Part shown: piece after piece, positions 39,206 to 47,942 of the stretch | Layout of the letters: the number at the start of each line of letters is the position of its first letter | How positions within the stretch are numbered: position 1 is the first letter of the stretch | From: Streptomyces albidoflavus | GTDB taxonomy: Bacteria > Actinomycetota > Actinomycetes > Streptomycetales > Streptomycetaceae | DNA length: 64,000 nt | Direction of reading: 5' to 3' | NCBI RefSeq assembly: GCF_000719955.1 | Contig: NZ_JOII01000034.1 | Span: 20,256 to 84,255, forward strand | Translations under genes and position numbers: made by a program | The notes under the pieces: generated by a model | Seen by the model: only the letters and a program-made list of their open reading frames with translations | Told to the model about the DNA's origin: nothing | The model's database searches: none

Positions 39206-39274
39206 CCTCACCCTTATGGGTGGACCTCGACCCGGACAGGCGCATACGCGCCGGTCTGGGTCGTTTGTCCGGGC

Positions 39275-40051
39275 GTGAGTGAGACGAACCGTGAGGGAAA
39301 GCGTGCCGCCCGCGAGCGGCTGAAGGCCGAGCGCGTCAAGGAAGAGGCGCGGACCAAGCGCCGCCGGGGCCTGGTGGTCGGCGGTGCCGTGGTGGGGGTG
39401 CTCGCCCTGGCCGCCGCCGTCGGCGTCATCGCGGCCAACACGGGCAAGAGCGAGAAGCAGGCCGGCCCGGTCGTCGCCCCCAAGGGCGCCACCGGCGAGG
39501 ACGGCCTCGCCATCCCCGTCGGCGACGCCTCCGCCAAGTCCACCCTGGTCATCTGGGAGGACTTCCGCTGCCCGGCCTGCGCCAACTTCGAGAACGCCTA
39601 CCGCTCGACCATCCACGAGCTGACCGACAAGGGGCTGCTGAAGGTCGAGTACCACCTCGCCACCCTCATCGACGGCAACATGCGCGGCGAGGGCTCGCAC
39701 CGCGCCGCCAACGCCGCCGTCTGCGCCCAGGACTCCGGGAAGTTCCCCGAGTACCACGACGTCCTCTTCGCCAACCAGCCGCTGGAGACCGAGGACGACT
39801 TCGCCAGCACCGACCGGCTGCTGGAGCTGGCGGGCAAGGTCGACGGACTGGTCACCCCGGAGTTCCGCTCCTGCGTGCGGGACGGCGCGCACGACGCCTG
39901 GGTCGCCGAGTCCCACAAGGCGTTCCAGAAGGGCAACTTCCCCGGCACCCCGACCGTGCTGCTCAACGGCAAGAGCGTCTTCGGCGACCAGAAGGACCCG
40001 CTGACGCCCGCCAAGCTCAAGCAGCTCGTTCAGGAGAAGGCCGGGGCCTGA
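39275..40051 (+). CDS. DsbA-family thioredoxin-fold membrane protein
   Basis: 258 aa with a basic cytoplasmic N-terminus, one signal-anchor helix (GLVVGGAVVGVLALAAAVGV) and an extracytoplasmic DsbA-like domain. The active site is CPAC in EDFRCPACANFENAY, with additional Cys pairs (AVCAQDSG, FRSCVRDG) and a cis-Pro loop in FPGTPTVLLNG. It is a paralogue of the CPVC protein at 9233-10051. Likely thiol oxidoreductase for secreted proteins. It precedes lgt. Confidence 0.9.
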   Translation: MSETNREGKRAARERLKAERVKEEARTKRRRGLVVGGAVVGVLALAAAVGVIAANTGKSEKQAGPVVAPKGATGEDGLAIPVGDASAKSTLVIWEDFRCPACANFENAYRSTIHELTDKGLLKVEYHLATLIDGNMRGEGSHRAANAAVCAQDSGKFPEYHDVLFANQPLETEDDFASTDRLLELAGKVDGLVTPEFRSCVRDGAHDAWVAESHKAFQKGNFPGTPTVLLNGKSVFGDQKDPLTPAKLKQLVQEKAGA

Positions 40052-40053
40052 CC

Positions 40054-40105
40054 CGGGACCGGAACCCGCGTTCCCCGGCGCCGCACGGGGGACGCGCCGG
40101 TCCCG
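40054..40105 (+). terminator. Hairpin terminator between the DsbA-like gene and lgt
   Basis: CGGGACCGG (40054-40062) pairs with CCGGTCCCG (40097-40105), and inside it a second 10-nt segment pairs with one mismatch (40067-40076 with 40087-40096). It begins 3 nt after the stop codon and ends in TTATG. Confidence 0.65.
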
Positions 40106-40171
40106 TTATGGAGCCGTTGCCCGGCCGGGGACCCCGTCCCCGCGCCGGGCACGGTAGCGTCGGGTCTTGCC

Positions 40172-41125
40172 ATGGACCTTGCCTATATCCCCAGCCCCTC
40201 GCACGGTGTGCTCTACCTGGGCCCCGTACCGTTGCGCGGCTACGCGTTCTGCATCATCATCGGCGTCTTCGTGGCCGTCTGGTACGGCAACCGGAGGTGG
40301 GTCGCCCGCGGCGGCCGCTCCGGCACCGTCGCCGACATCGCCGTGTGGGCGGTGCCCTTCGGCCTCGTCGGCGGACGCCTCTACCACGTCATCACCGACT
40401 ACCAGCTGTACTTCGGTGAGGGCCGCGACTGGGTGGACGCCTTCAAGATCTGGGAGGGCGGCCTCGGCATCTGGGGCGCCATCGCGCTCGGCGCCGTCGG
40501 CGCCTGGATCGGCTGCCGCCGCCGAGGCATCCCGCTCCCGGCCTACGCCGACGCCCTCGCCCCCGGCATCGCCCTCGCCCAGGCCATCGGCCGCTGGGGC
40601 AACTGGTTCAACCAGGAGCTCTACGGCCGCGCCACCGACCTGCCCTGGGCGGTGAAGATCACCAGCGTCGACGGCGGCCGGGTCCCCGGCACCTACCACC
40701 CGACCTTCCTCTACGAGTCGCTGTGGTGCGTCGGCGTCGCCCTCCTGGTCATCTGGGCCGACCGCCGCTTCAAGCTCGGCCACGGCCGCGCCTTCGCCCT
40801 GTACGTCGCCGCCTACTGCGCCGGGCGCGCCTGGATCGAGTACATGCGCGTCGACGAGGCCCACCACATCCTCGGCCTGCGGCTCAACGTCTGGACGGCG
40901 ATCATCGTCTTCGTCCTGGCCGTCGCCTACATCGTGGTCTCCGCCCGGCTGCGCCCCGGCCGCGAGGAGATCGTCGAACCGGCCGCCGCCGAGGACGACG
41001 GGATCACCGGCTCCGGCTCCGCCGACGCCGACTCCGCCGACGCCGGGTCCACGGACACCGCCGCCGCCGGCGCGGGCAGCGGCAAGGGCCTCCGCAAGAG
41101 CCCGGGCAAGACCGGCAAGGACTGA
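40172..41125 (+). CDS. lgt: Phosphatidylglycerol-prolipoprotein diacylglyceryl transferase
   Basis: 317-aa membrane enzyme that transfers diacylglycerol from phosphatidylglycerol to the lipobox Cys of prolipoproteins, upstream of LspA in the pathway. Signature residues: LRGYAFCIIIG, GRLYHVITD, GGLGIWGA and the Lgt motif GRWGNWFNQELYG, then EYMRVDE. About seven helices; the C-terminal tail of about 50 residues is acidic then Lys-rich and non-conserved. ATG 40172 matches the family start. Confidence 0.96.
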   Translation: MDLAYIPSPSHGVLYLGPVPLRGYAFCIIIGVFVAVWYGNRRWVARGGRSGTVADIAVWAVPFGLVGGRLYHVITDYQLYFGEGRDWVDAFKIWEGGLGIWGAIALGAVGAWIGCRRRGIPLPAYADALAPGIALAQAIGRWGNWFNQELYGRATDLPWAVKITSVDGGRVPGTYHPTFLYESLWCVGVALLVIWADRRFKLGHGRAFALYVAAYCAGRAWIEYMRVDEAHHILGLRLNVWTAIIVFVLAVAYIVVSARLRPGREEIVEPAAAEDDGITGSGSADADSADAGSTDTAAAGAGSGKGLRKSPGKTGKD

Positions 41126-41143
41126 CCCGGCCCGACCTGCCGA

Positions 41144-41176
41144 AGGCCGCCGCCTCCCCCGGGGAAGCGGCGGCCT
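41144..41176. terminator. Bidirectional terminator between lgt and the seven-gene operon
   Basis: 10-bp perfect arms (41144-41153, 41167-41176) plus extra CTCCCC/GGGGAA pairing. It sits in the 76-nt gap between lgt (plus) and the convergent CitE-like gene (minus). Confidence 0.75.
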
Positions 41177-41201
41177 CCGCCGTCGTACGGGCCCGCCCGG
41201 C

Positions 41202-42071
41202 TCAGCCCCGGCGCGCCCCCAGCGCCAGCGTGCGCCGGGCCGCCGCGACCACCGCCGCGTCCACGAACCGGCCGTCGGGAAGCGCCTGCGCCCCCGCCTC
41301 GGCGGCGGCCGCCGCGACGATCTCCTCGGCCGCCGCGACCTCCGCCGGCAGCGGCAGGTACGCCCGCTCGATCACCGGCAGCTGCCGCGGATGGATCGCC
41401 GCCCGCCCCAGGAACCCCAGCGCCCGCCCCCGCGCGCAGGAGGCCGCGAGCCCCGCCTCGTCCCGGACGTCCGGGTGGACCGACTGCACCGGCGCGTCCA
41501 GCCCCGCCGCCCGGCACGCCACCACCACCCGGCCGCGCGCCCAGTCCAGCCCCGCCTCCTCCCGCATCCCGAGGTCGGCCCGCAGATCGGCCTCGCCCAG
41601 CGCCAGCCCGCGCACCGCCGGATGGGCCCGGGCCACGGCGTAGGCGTGCTCGACGCCGAGCGCCGACTCCAGCAGCGCCCACAGCGGCGGCACCCGGTGC
41701 CCGGCGCCCGATCCGTCGGCCTCCCTCGGCAGCGCCGCCAGCTCCGCGTACGCCACCACGTCCCCCGGCGAGGCGACCTTCGGCAGCCGGAGCCCGCCCA
41801 GCCCCGGCAGCCCGGCCAGCGCCCGTACGTCCGCCCGGCCCCAGGCGCCGGACAACGGGTTGACCCGGACGTGGACCGGCACCGGCTGCGGCGCCGACAG
41901 CAGTTCGGCCGTGGCCCGGCGCGCGTACTCCTTGCGGCCGGGCGCGACCGCGTCCTCCAGGTCGACGAGGACCACGTCCGCGCCCGAGCGGAGCGCCTTC
42001 GCGACCGTGTCGGGCCGGTCCCCGGGGGCGTAGAGCCAGGTCAGCCAGGGCTCCGCCGGGCCGGCGCTCAT
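41202..42071 (-). CDS. CitE/HpcH-type C-C lyase
   Basis: 289-aa (beta-alpha)8 protein of the HpcH/HpaI aldolase and citrate-lyase-beta superfamily. VLVDLEDAVAPGRK, HVRVNPLSG, PPLWALLESALGVEHA and GEADLRADLG carry the expected Mg2+ and CoA-ester binding residues. Relatives cleave malyl-CoA, citramalyl-CoA or similar. It is the last gene of a seven-gene minus-strand operon and overlaps the CoA-transferase stop by 4 nt (ATGA). That suggests the transferase makes the acyl-CoA that this enzyme cleaves; substrate unknown. Confidence 0.88.
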   Translation of the reverse strand: MSAGPAEPWLTWLYAPGDRPDTVAKALRSGADVVLVDLEDAVAPGRKEYARRATAELLSAPQPVPVHVRVNPLSGAWGRADVRALAGLPGLGGLRLPKVASPGDVVAYAELAALPREADGSGAGHRVPPLWALLESALGVEHAYAVARAHPAVRGLALGEADLRADLGMREEAGLDWARGRVVVACRAAGLDAPVQSVHPDVRDEAGLAASCARGRALGFLGRAAIHPRQLPVIERAYLPLPAEVAAAEEIVAAAAAEAGAQALPDGRFVDAAVVAAARRTLALGARRG

Positions 42072-43297
42072 ACCGCCCCCGCCGCCCGCAGCGCCGCCAC
42101 CTCGGCCGGGGCGTACCCGGCCTCGGCCAGCACCGTGTCGGTGTCGGCGCCGTGCGCCCGGCCGCTCCAGCGGATCGCGCCGGGCGTGCCGGTCAGCCGG
42201 AACAGCACGTTCTGCATCCGCAGCGGCCCCAGCTCCGGGTCGTCCACCTCGGCGAGGGTGCCCAGCGCCGCGTACTGCGGGTCGGTCATCACCTCCCGCA
42301 CGTCCTGCACCGGAGCCACGGCCGCCTCCGCCTTGTCGAAGGCGGCCAGCACGTCGTCCCGGGTGTGCCGGGCGATCCACGAGCCGAGCGCCTCGTCCAG
42401 CTCGTCGGCGTGCGCTGCCCGGCCCGCGCCGTCCGCGAACCACGGCTCCTTGGCCAGAGCGGGCCGCCCGACCAGAGCCATCACCCGCTCGGCCACCGAC
42501 TGGGCCGAGGTGGAGACGGCCACCCAGGAACCGTCGGCGGTGCGGTAGGTGTTGCGGGGCGCGTTGTTGACCGAGCGGTTGCCGGTCCGCGGCTGGACGT
42601 GGCCGAGCTGGTCGTACCAGAGGGGGTGCGGGCCGAGCGCGGTGAGGATCGGCTCGATCAGGGCGAGGTCCACCACCTGGCCCTCGCCGGTGCGGTCCCG
42701 CCCGGCGAGCGCCGCCATCACCGCGTAGGCGCAGGCGATGCCCGCGATCGAGTCGGCGAGGCCGAACGGCGGCAGCGTCGGCGGCCCGTCCGGCTCCCCG
42801 GTGATCGCCGCGAAGCCGCTCATCGCCTCCGCGAGCGTCCCGAACCCCGGCCGGTGCGCGTACGGCCCGAACTGGCCGAAGGCCGTCACCCGGGCCAGCA
42901 CCAGCCGCGGGTTGGCCGCGCTCAGCTCCTCCCAGCCCAGCCCCCACCGCTCCAGGGTGCCGGGCCGGAAGTTCTCCACCACCACGTCGGCACCGGCCGC
43001 CAGCCGCAGCAGGGCCTCGCGGCCTCCGTCCGTCCTCAGGTCCAGTGTGAGGGTGCGCTTGTTGCGGCCGAGCAGCTTCCACCACAGGCCCTGGCCGTCC
43101 TTGGCCGGGCCGTGGCCGCGCGAGGGGTCGGGGCGGCGCGGGTGCTCGACCTTCACCACGTCCGCCCCGAAGTCCCCGAGCAGGGTGGCGGCGAGCGGAC
43201 CGGCGAAGAGCGTGGCCAGGTCCAGCACCCGCAGCCCGGTCAGCGGGCCGTGCGCCGTACCCGCCGGCCGCCCCCCGGTCCCCGGCGCCGCCGTCAC
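42068..43297 (-). CDS. CaiB/BaiF-family (class III) CoA-transferase
   Basis: 409 aa. LTGLRVLDLATLFAGPLAATLLGDFGADVVKVE, ENFRPGTLERWG and VVDLALIEPILTA are typical; the last contains the catalytic Asp that forms an acyl-aspartyl intermediate. It should move CoA between carboxylic acids. GTG 43297 overlaps the PfkB-kinase stop, and its own stop overlaps the lyase ATG. It is probably coupled to the CitE-like lyase in one catabolic sequence. Confidence 0.9.
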   Translation of the reverse strand: MTAAPGTGGRPAGTAHGPLTGLRVLDLATLFAGPLAATLLGDFGADVVKVEHPRRPDPSRGHGPAKDGQGLWWKLLGRNKRTLTLDLRTDGGREALLRLAAGADVVVENFRPGTLERWGLGWEELSAANPRLVLARVTAFGQFGPYAHRPGFGTLAEAMSGFAAITGEPDGPPTLPPFGLADSIAGIACAYAVMAALAGRDRTGEGQVVDLALIEPILTALGPHPLWYDQLGHVQPRTGNRSVNNAPRNTYRTADGSWVAVSTSAQSVAERVMALVGRPALAKEPWFADGAGRAAHADELDEALGSWIARHTRDDVLAAFDKAEAAVAPVQDVREVMTDPQYAALGTLAEVDDPELGPLRMQNVLFRLTGTPGAIRWSGRAHGADTDTVLAEAGYAPAEVAALRAAGAV

Positions 43298-44196
43298 GAG
43301 GCCACCGCCGGGCAGGCCGCGTCGATCTCGGAGCGGTACGGCAGCGAGGCGGCCGCACCCGGCCGGGCCGCCGAGAGCGCGGCCGCCGCCGACGCCCACT
43401 CCAGCGCCCGCGCCGTCGGCCTCCCCTCGCAGAGCGCCACCGCGAGCGCGCCCGCGAAGGCGTCCCCGGCGCCCGTCGTGTCCACCGCCGCCGCCTCAGG
43501 GGCCGGCACCACCATCGGCTCCCCGCCGCGCGCCGCCCACAGACACCCCGCTGCCCCCAGCGTCACCACCGCCTCGGGGACCAGCTCCAGCAGCGCCCGC
43601 ACCGACCGGTAGGGCTCGTGCCGTCCGGTCAGCGCCGCCGCCCCGTCCTCGTCCACCACCAACAGGCCGGTAGCCGCGAGCAGTTCGTCCGGCAGCGGGT
43701 CCGCCTGCGACGGGGCCAGCACGGTTCGCACCCCGCGTTCGCGGGCGGCCAGCGCCGCACTCGTCACCCCGGACGACGGCGTCCCGGACGACAGGAGCAG
43801 CGCGTCCCCGGTGCCGATCAGCGCCACGTCACCCGGGGTCGCCACGGTCAGCGCCGCGTTGGCGCCGGGTACCGCCACCACCGTGGGGGACCCCGCGGCG
43901 TCCACGGTGACCTGCGCGGTGCCGCTGGGCCCCGGCACCGTCCGCAGGAGGTCCACGTCGACGCCCTCCCGCACCAGCCCGGCCCGCAGCCGCTCGCCGT
44001 ACGCGTCGGTGCCCACCGCCCCCGCCACCGAGACCGCCGCTCCCGCGCGGACCGCCGCCACCGCCTGGCGCCCGCCGCTGCCGCCGGGCACCGCGTGGAA
44101 CTCCCGCCCGGACACGGCCTGTCCGGGGTCGGGCGCCCGCTCCGCGTGGGTGACGAGTTCCATCTGCACACTGCCGAACACCACGATGTGGGTCAT
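43294..44196 (-). CDS. PfkB-family (ribokinase-like) carbohydrate kinase
   Basis: 300 aa. The N-terminal HIVVFGSVQMELVTHAERAP, GGSGGRQAVAA, GAVGTDAYGERLR and the catalytic DTTGAGDAFAGAL are the ribokinase pattern. It should phosphorylate a sugar or nucleoside. It lies between the ADP-ribosylglycohydrolase paralogues and the CoA-transferase with 4-nt overlaps on both sides, so it probably phosphorylates the (ribosyl-type) sugar released by the hydrolases. Substrate not predictable. Confidence 0.9.
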   Translation of the reverse strand: MTHIVVFGSVQMELVTHAERAPDPGQAVSGREFHAVPGGSGGRQAVAAVRAGAAVSVAGAVGTDAYGERLRAGLVREGVDVDLLRTVPGPSGTAQVTVDAAGSPTVVAVPGANAALTVATPGDVALIGTGDALLLSSGTPSSGVTSAALAARERGVRTVLAPSQADPLPDELLAATGLLVVDEDGAAALTGRHEPYRSVRALLELVPEAVVTLGAAGCLWAARGGEPMVVPAPEAAAVDTTGAGDAFAGALAVALCEGRPTARALEWASAAAALSAARPGAAASLPYRSEIDAACPAVAS

Positions 44197-45569
44197 ACGG
44201 TCCTGGCCTCCTGGAGGGTGAGTGCCGCGAGGGTGTCGAAGCCGACGCCGTCGAATCCGGCGACGGCCGTGCTGAGCCGGTTCTTCAGGGGCGTGGTCCA
44301 CCGCTCGCCCAGCGCGTCCGGGTGCCCGGCGAGCAGCCCGGCCACCGAACCGGCGGTGGCGCCGTTGGAGTCGGTGTCCCAGCCGCCGGAGACCGCCCGG
44401 GTCACCGCTCCGGCGAAGGCGCCGCCGGAGTGGGTCAGCGCCGCCGCGACCAGCGCCGCGTTCGGCACCACGTGCACCCAGTGGTACGCCCCGTACTCCT
44501 CGTGCAGCCGGTCCACCACCGCATCGAAGTCGCGCTCCACCGAGGCCAGTTCACGGCCGCGCCGGACCGCGCGGGCCAGCCGCGAGTCCGGCGGGACCAC
44601 GCCGAGCCCCGCGTCGAGGCAGCCGTGCACGTCGCTGCGCCCGCCCGCCGCCTCGGCGATCACCGCCGCCGCGAACATCGCCCCGTAGACGCCGTTGCCG
44701 GTGTGGGTGAGGACCGCGTCCCGGTGCGCCTGCCCGGCCGCCCCCGCCGGATCGCCCGGCCGGGTCCAGCCGTGCACGTCGGCCCGGATCTGCGCCCCGA
44801 TCCACTCGCGGAACGGGTTGCGCCGTCGCGCGGTGTCCGGCGGCTCCACCCCCGACAGCAGATTGCGGTACGCGGCCCGCTCGGCGGTGAAGGTCCGCCC
44901 GGCGGGCAGCTCGTCCAGCCAGAGCCGCGCCAGGTCCCCGGTGGTGAACTCCCGCCCGTGGCGCCGGATCAGCATCAGGGCCAGCAGGGCGTGGTCCAGG
45001 TCGTCGTCGGGCGGCATCCCGTCGATGTTCTCGGCCAGCGAGGTGGCGGCGCTGCGCCGGTTCCAGGGGTGGGCGCGGGCCAGTCCGGGCGGCAGCCCGC
45101 GGGCGGTGAAGTACCCGGTGAGCGGCCAGTTGCCGGTGGCCCGGGCCAGTTCCCGGATCGCGGACAGCTCCAGCTTCTCCACCGGCTTGCCGAGCAGGCA
45201 CCCCGCCGCCCGCCCCAGCCACGCCGCGTGCAGCCGGTCGCCGAGTCCGGGCGCGACGCGCTCGGGGCCCCACGCGCCGGGCCACAGCGGGCAGGCGGCG
45301 CGGATCGCGGGGAAGGCGGTCGGCTCGCGCAGCTCGGTCGAGCGGGGCAACGCGTCGAGCTGGTCCAGGAGTTCGAGGGCGAGCGCCCGCAGCCTCGGCG
45401 AGGCCGGCACCGGGGAGGCGCCGCCCCGCTCGGGGACCTCGGGGCCGCCCGCCGCCACCCAGCGGGCCCGTGCCTCGGTGGTGTCGCGGCCCTCCTCGTC
45501 GCACTGGCGCAGCTCGTGCCCGATCAGGTCCTCCGGCTGCGTCCAGGTGACCCGCAGCGGCGCGCTCAC
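44193..45569 (-). CDS. ADP-ribosylglycohydrolase-family protein (paralogue 4)
   Basis: 458 aa, the longest of four paralogues, with an extra N-terminal region of about 110 residues rich in Glu/Arg. The core begins RLHAAWLGRAAGCLLGKPVE. Acidic site MPPDDDLDHALLAL and C-terminal metal motif GGWDTDSNGATAG are present, so it is likely active. The family hydrolyses N- or O-glycosidic bonds of ADP-ribose-type compounds using two Mg2+ ions. GTG 45569 overlaps the preceding gene by 4 nt. Confidence 0.85.
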   Translation of the reverse strand: MSAPLRVTWTQPEDLIGHELRQCDEEGRDTTEARARWVAAGGPEVPERGGASPVPASPRLRALALELLDQLDALPRSTELREPTAFPAIRAACPLWPGAWGPERVAPGLGDRLHAAWLGRAAGCLLGKPVEKLELSAIRELARATGNWPLTGYFTARGLPPGLARAHPWNRRSAATSLAENIDGMPPDDDLDHALLALMLIRRHGREFTTGDLARLWLDELPAGRTFTAERAAYRNLLSGVEPPDTARRRNPFREWIGAQIRADVHGWTRPGDPAGAAGQAHRDAVLTHTGNGVYGAMFAAAVIAEAAGGRSDVHGCLDAGLGVVPPDSRLARAVRRGRELASVERDFDAVVDRLHEEYGAYHWVHVVPNAALVAAALTHSGGAFAGAVTRAVSGGWDTDSNGATAGSVAGLLAGHPDALGERWTTPLKNRLSTAVAGFDGVGFDTLAALTLQEARTV

Positions 45570-46741
45570 GCCTGGGGCCCGCCGTCCGCGAGGCCCTCGC
45601 CGGCCAGCGCGGCGAACGCCTCGGCCTGTGCCCGGTTCCTGGCCCGGTCCCGGACGAAGATCTCCCGCGCCACCTCGGCCAGCCGGGCGGCCGGGCCGTG
45701 CAGGTCGAGCCGGCTCGCCTCGGCGACCTGTTTGGCCCACTCCCCGGGCACCGCCGCCGCCCCGCCGAGGGCGCCCGCGACGGCGCCGCCCATGGTGGCG
45801 ATCGAGTCGCAGTCCCGCCCGTAGTTGACGGCGCCCAGCACGGTGCGCCGGTAGTCGCCCTCACCCACCACCAGCATGCCGAGCGCGACGGGCAGTTCCT
45901 CGATGGCGTGCAGCCGCGAGGGGCGCCGCGCGCCGAGCGAGGGGGCGCGGTAGTCGGCGCCGACCGTGTCGAAGGGGGCGACCGCCCGTCGCAGCGGCAC
46001 GAGCGCGGTCTCGAAGTCCCGGTGCGCGGCGGCCACTTCGCAGACCGCCTCGATCGCGGCGCGGGTGCCGTCCTTGGCCAGCGCCAGGCAGGTGTCGACC
46101 ACCGAGGTGACGCTCGCGCCGGGCGCGCAGGCCGCCGCCACCGCCGCCGCGAAGACCCCGGCCGCCTCCCGCCCGTACGAGGACTGGTGCGGTGCCGCCA
46201 CCTCCAGCGCCTCGGCGTACGCGGCCTCCGGGCGGGCGGCGTTGACCAGCCCGACCGGCGCCATGTACATCGCCGCCCCGCAGTTGACGATGTTGCCCGC
46301 GCCCGCCTCACGCGGGTCGACGTGGCCGTAGTGCACCCGGGCCACCAGCCACTTCTCGGCGAGGAAGACCCGCTGGAGCGGCAGCGCCTCCGCCTCCAGC
46401 TCCGGGATCCACCGGGGTGCGCCGATCATCCGGGGCACCAGGTGCGCGGCGACGGCGTAGGCGTCGAGGTGGTCGCGGACCTCCTCGTACACCTCGATCA
46501 GCAGACGGGTCATCAAGGTGTCGTCGGTGACGTGCCCGTCGCCCTTGTGGTACGGCGCGATGGGCCGGGCGGTGCGCCACTCCTCGTGCCAGGGGCCGAC
46601 GATGCCGTGGACCCGGCCGCCGTGGCGCAGGCTGATCTGCTCGGGCGTCCAGCCTTCGACGGGGCCGCCCAGCGCGTCGCCGACGGCCGCGCCGAGGAGG
46701 CTGCCCGTGATCCGGTCGTCCAGGGTCGATGTGAGCGTCAT
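45566..46741 (-). CDS. ADP-ribosylglycohydrolase-family protein (paralogue 3)
   Basis: 391 aa. RITGSLLGAAVGDALGGPVEGW, HVTDDTLMTRLLIEV (first metal motif) and YGRDCDSIATMGGAVAGALGG (second) form a complete di-metal site, making this a likely active hydrolase. It begins 7 nt after paralogue 2 in the direction of transcription and overlaps paralogue 4 by 4 nt. The protein acted on (macromolecule or small molecule) is unknown. Confidence 0.88.
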   Translation of the reverse strand: MTLTSTLDDRITGSLLGAAVGDALGGPVEGWTPEQISLRHGGRVHGIVGPWHEEWRTARPIAPYHKGDGHVTDDTLMTRLLIEVYEEVRDHLDAYAVAAHLVPRMIGAPRWIPELEAEALPLQRVFLAEKWLVARVHYGHVDPREAGAGNIVNCGAAMYMAPVGLVNAARPEAAYAEALEVAAPHQSSYGREAAGVFAAAVAAACAPGASVTSVVDTCLALAKDGTRAAIEAVCEVAAAHRDFETALVPLRRAVAPFDTVGADYRAPSLGARRPSRLHAIEELPVALGMLVVGEGDYRRTVLGAVNYGRDCDSIATMGGAVAGALGGAAAVPGEWAKQVAEASRLDLHGPAARLAEVAREIFVRDRARNRAQAEAFAALAGEGLADGGPQA

Positions 46742-46748
46742 GCCCGAA

Positions 46749-47942
46749 TCATCCCCCCGGGGTGCCCCCGTCCCCCGGCACGAGCCGCCCGGCGAGTTCC
46801 ACCAGGTCGGTGCCGGCCAGCCACGGCAGCGCGCACCCCGACAGCGTCCGGCACGCCTGCCGCCAGCTCTCGGGCACGGCCGCCGGGCCACGGAGCGCCC
46901 CGGTCAGCGCGCCGGTCAGGGCGGGCGCCGAGTCGGCCACCCGGGAGAGGCAGGCCGCCGCGGGTACCGCCCCGGCGGGCGAGCCGCCGGCCGCCACCGC
47001 GAGGGCGAGCGCCACCGGCACCGTCTCGGCGGCGGCGATGCCGTAGCTGTAGACGTGGTCGACGATCCGGTGCTCCAGCAGCGGGACGAGGCCGAAGGCG
47101 CCGCCGTCGTCCCGGGCCCGCTCGGCGAGGTGCAGGGCCTGGCGGGCGTTGCGGCCGATCTCGGTGGCGGCGGGCAGCTGGGCGAGGGCGAGCCGGGCCG
47201 CCTCCTCGGGGCCGGCTCCGGCGAGGGCGCCCGCCAGGGCCGCCGCCATCGCCCGCGCGCCGTGCACGCCGTCGCCGTCCTGGGTGTAACGGGCGTCGAA
47301 CTCGGCGAGACCGGCGGCGGCCGCCGGATCACCCGGATGGGCCAGGGCGAGGACACAGGCCCGCACGCAGGCGGCGTCGTCGAAGTAGTGCGGGTTGTCG
47401 TGGCCGGTGGCGGGCGGCCCGAGCCCCGCCGCGAGGTTGCCGAGCCCGGCCCGGACCGAGATGCGGGCCCGCAGCGGCAGCACCGCCGACTCGACCTCGG
47501 GGGCCTCGGCGGACGCCTCGGCCACCTCGGCGGCGAGCCGGCGCCAGGCGGCGTCGACGGCGGCCCGCACCCCGCCGGGCGCCCCCCACCCGGCCACCAG
47601 GGTCAGGGCGGTGAACGCGGCCCACTCGGCGTCGTCGGAGGGGCCGAGCCGGAGCGGTTCGGGCGGCTGGTTGAGGGCGATCGGCACCGGCAGGGTGGTG
47701 GTCGCGTTCTCCTCGGCGAAGGTGTCCAGCTCCCGGGTGAGCCGCCGGGTCCAGCGCGGCATCCGGGCCGCCCGGTGCCGGGCGGCGGGCCACCCCGCCG
47801 CGTCCCCGGCCGCCAGCCCCAGCAGCATCGCCTCGGCGCGGGCGGCCAGCTCCGGGGCGGCGGGGAGCAGGGTCGCCGAGGGAACGGTGGCGGTCGCCGA
47901 GGGCTCGCCGGAGACGGGGACGGGCCCCTCCAGCGGGCTCAC
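46749..47942 (-). CDS. ADP-ribosylglycohydrolase-family protein (paralogue 2, degenerate metal site)
   Basis: 397 aa, aligned with its neighbours from MLLGLAAGDAAGWPAARH. The first acidic motif is GPSDDAEWAAF. The second reads SRVADSAPALTG where the others have GRDxDT or GWDxDS, so the first Asp of the DxD pair is Val and the Gly is Ser. It may therefore be catalytically weak or a regulatory or scaffold partner. GTG 47942 overlaps paralogue 1 by 4 nt. Antisense and upstream open frames through this gene are not coding. Confidence 0.8.
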   Translation of the reverse strand: MSPLEGPVPVSGEPSATATVPSATLLPAAPELAARAEAMLLGLAAGDAAGWPAARHRAARMPRWTRRLTRELDTFAEENATTTLPVPIALNQPPEPLRLGPSDDAEWAAFTALTLVAGWGAPGGVRAAVDAAWRRLAAEVAEASAEAPEVESAVLPLRARISVRAGLGNLAAGLGPPATGHDNPHYFDDAACVRACVLALAHPGDPAAAAGLAEFDARYTQDGDGVHGARAMAAALAGALAGAGPEEAARLALAQLPAATEIGRNARQALHLAERARDDGGAFGLVPLLEHRIVDHVYSYGIAAAETVPVALALAVAAGGSPAGAVPAAACLSRVADSAPALTGALTGALRGPAAVPESWRQACRTLSGCALPWLAGTDLVELAGRLVPGDGGTPGG

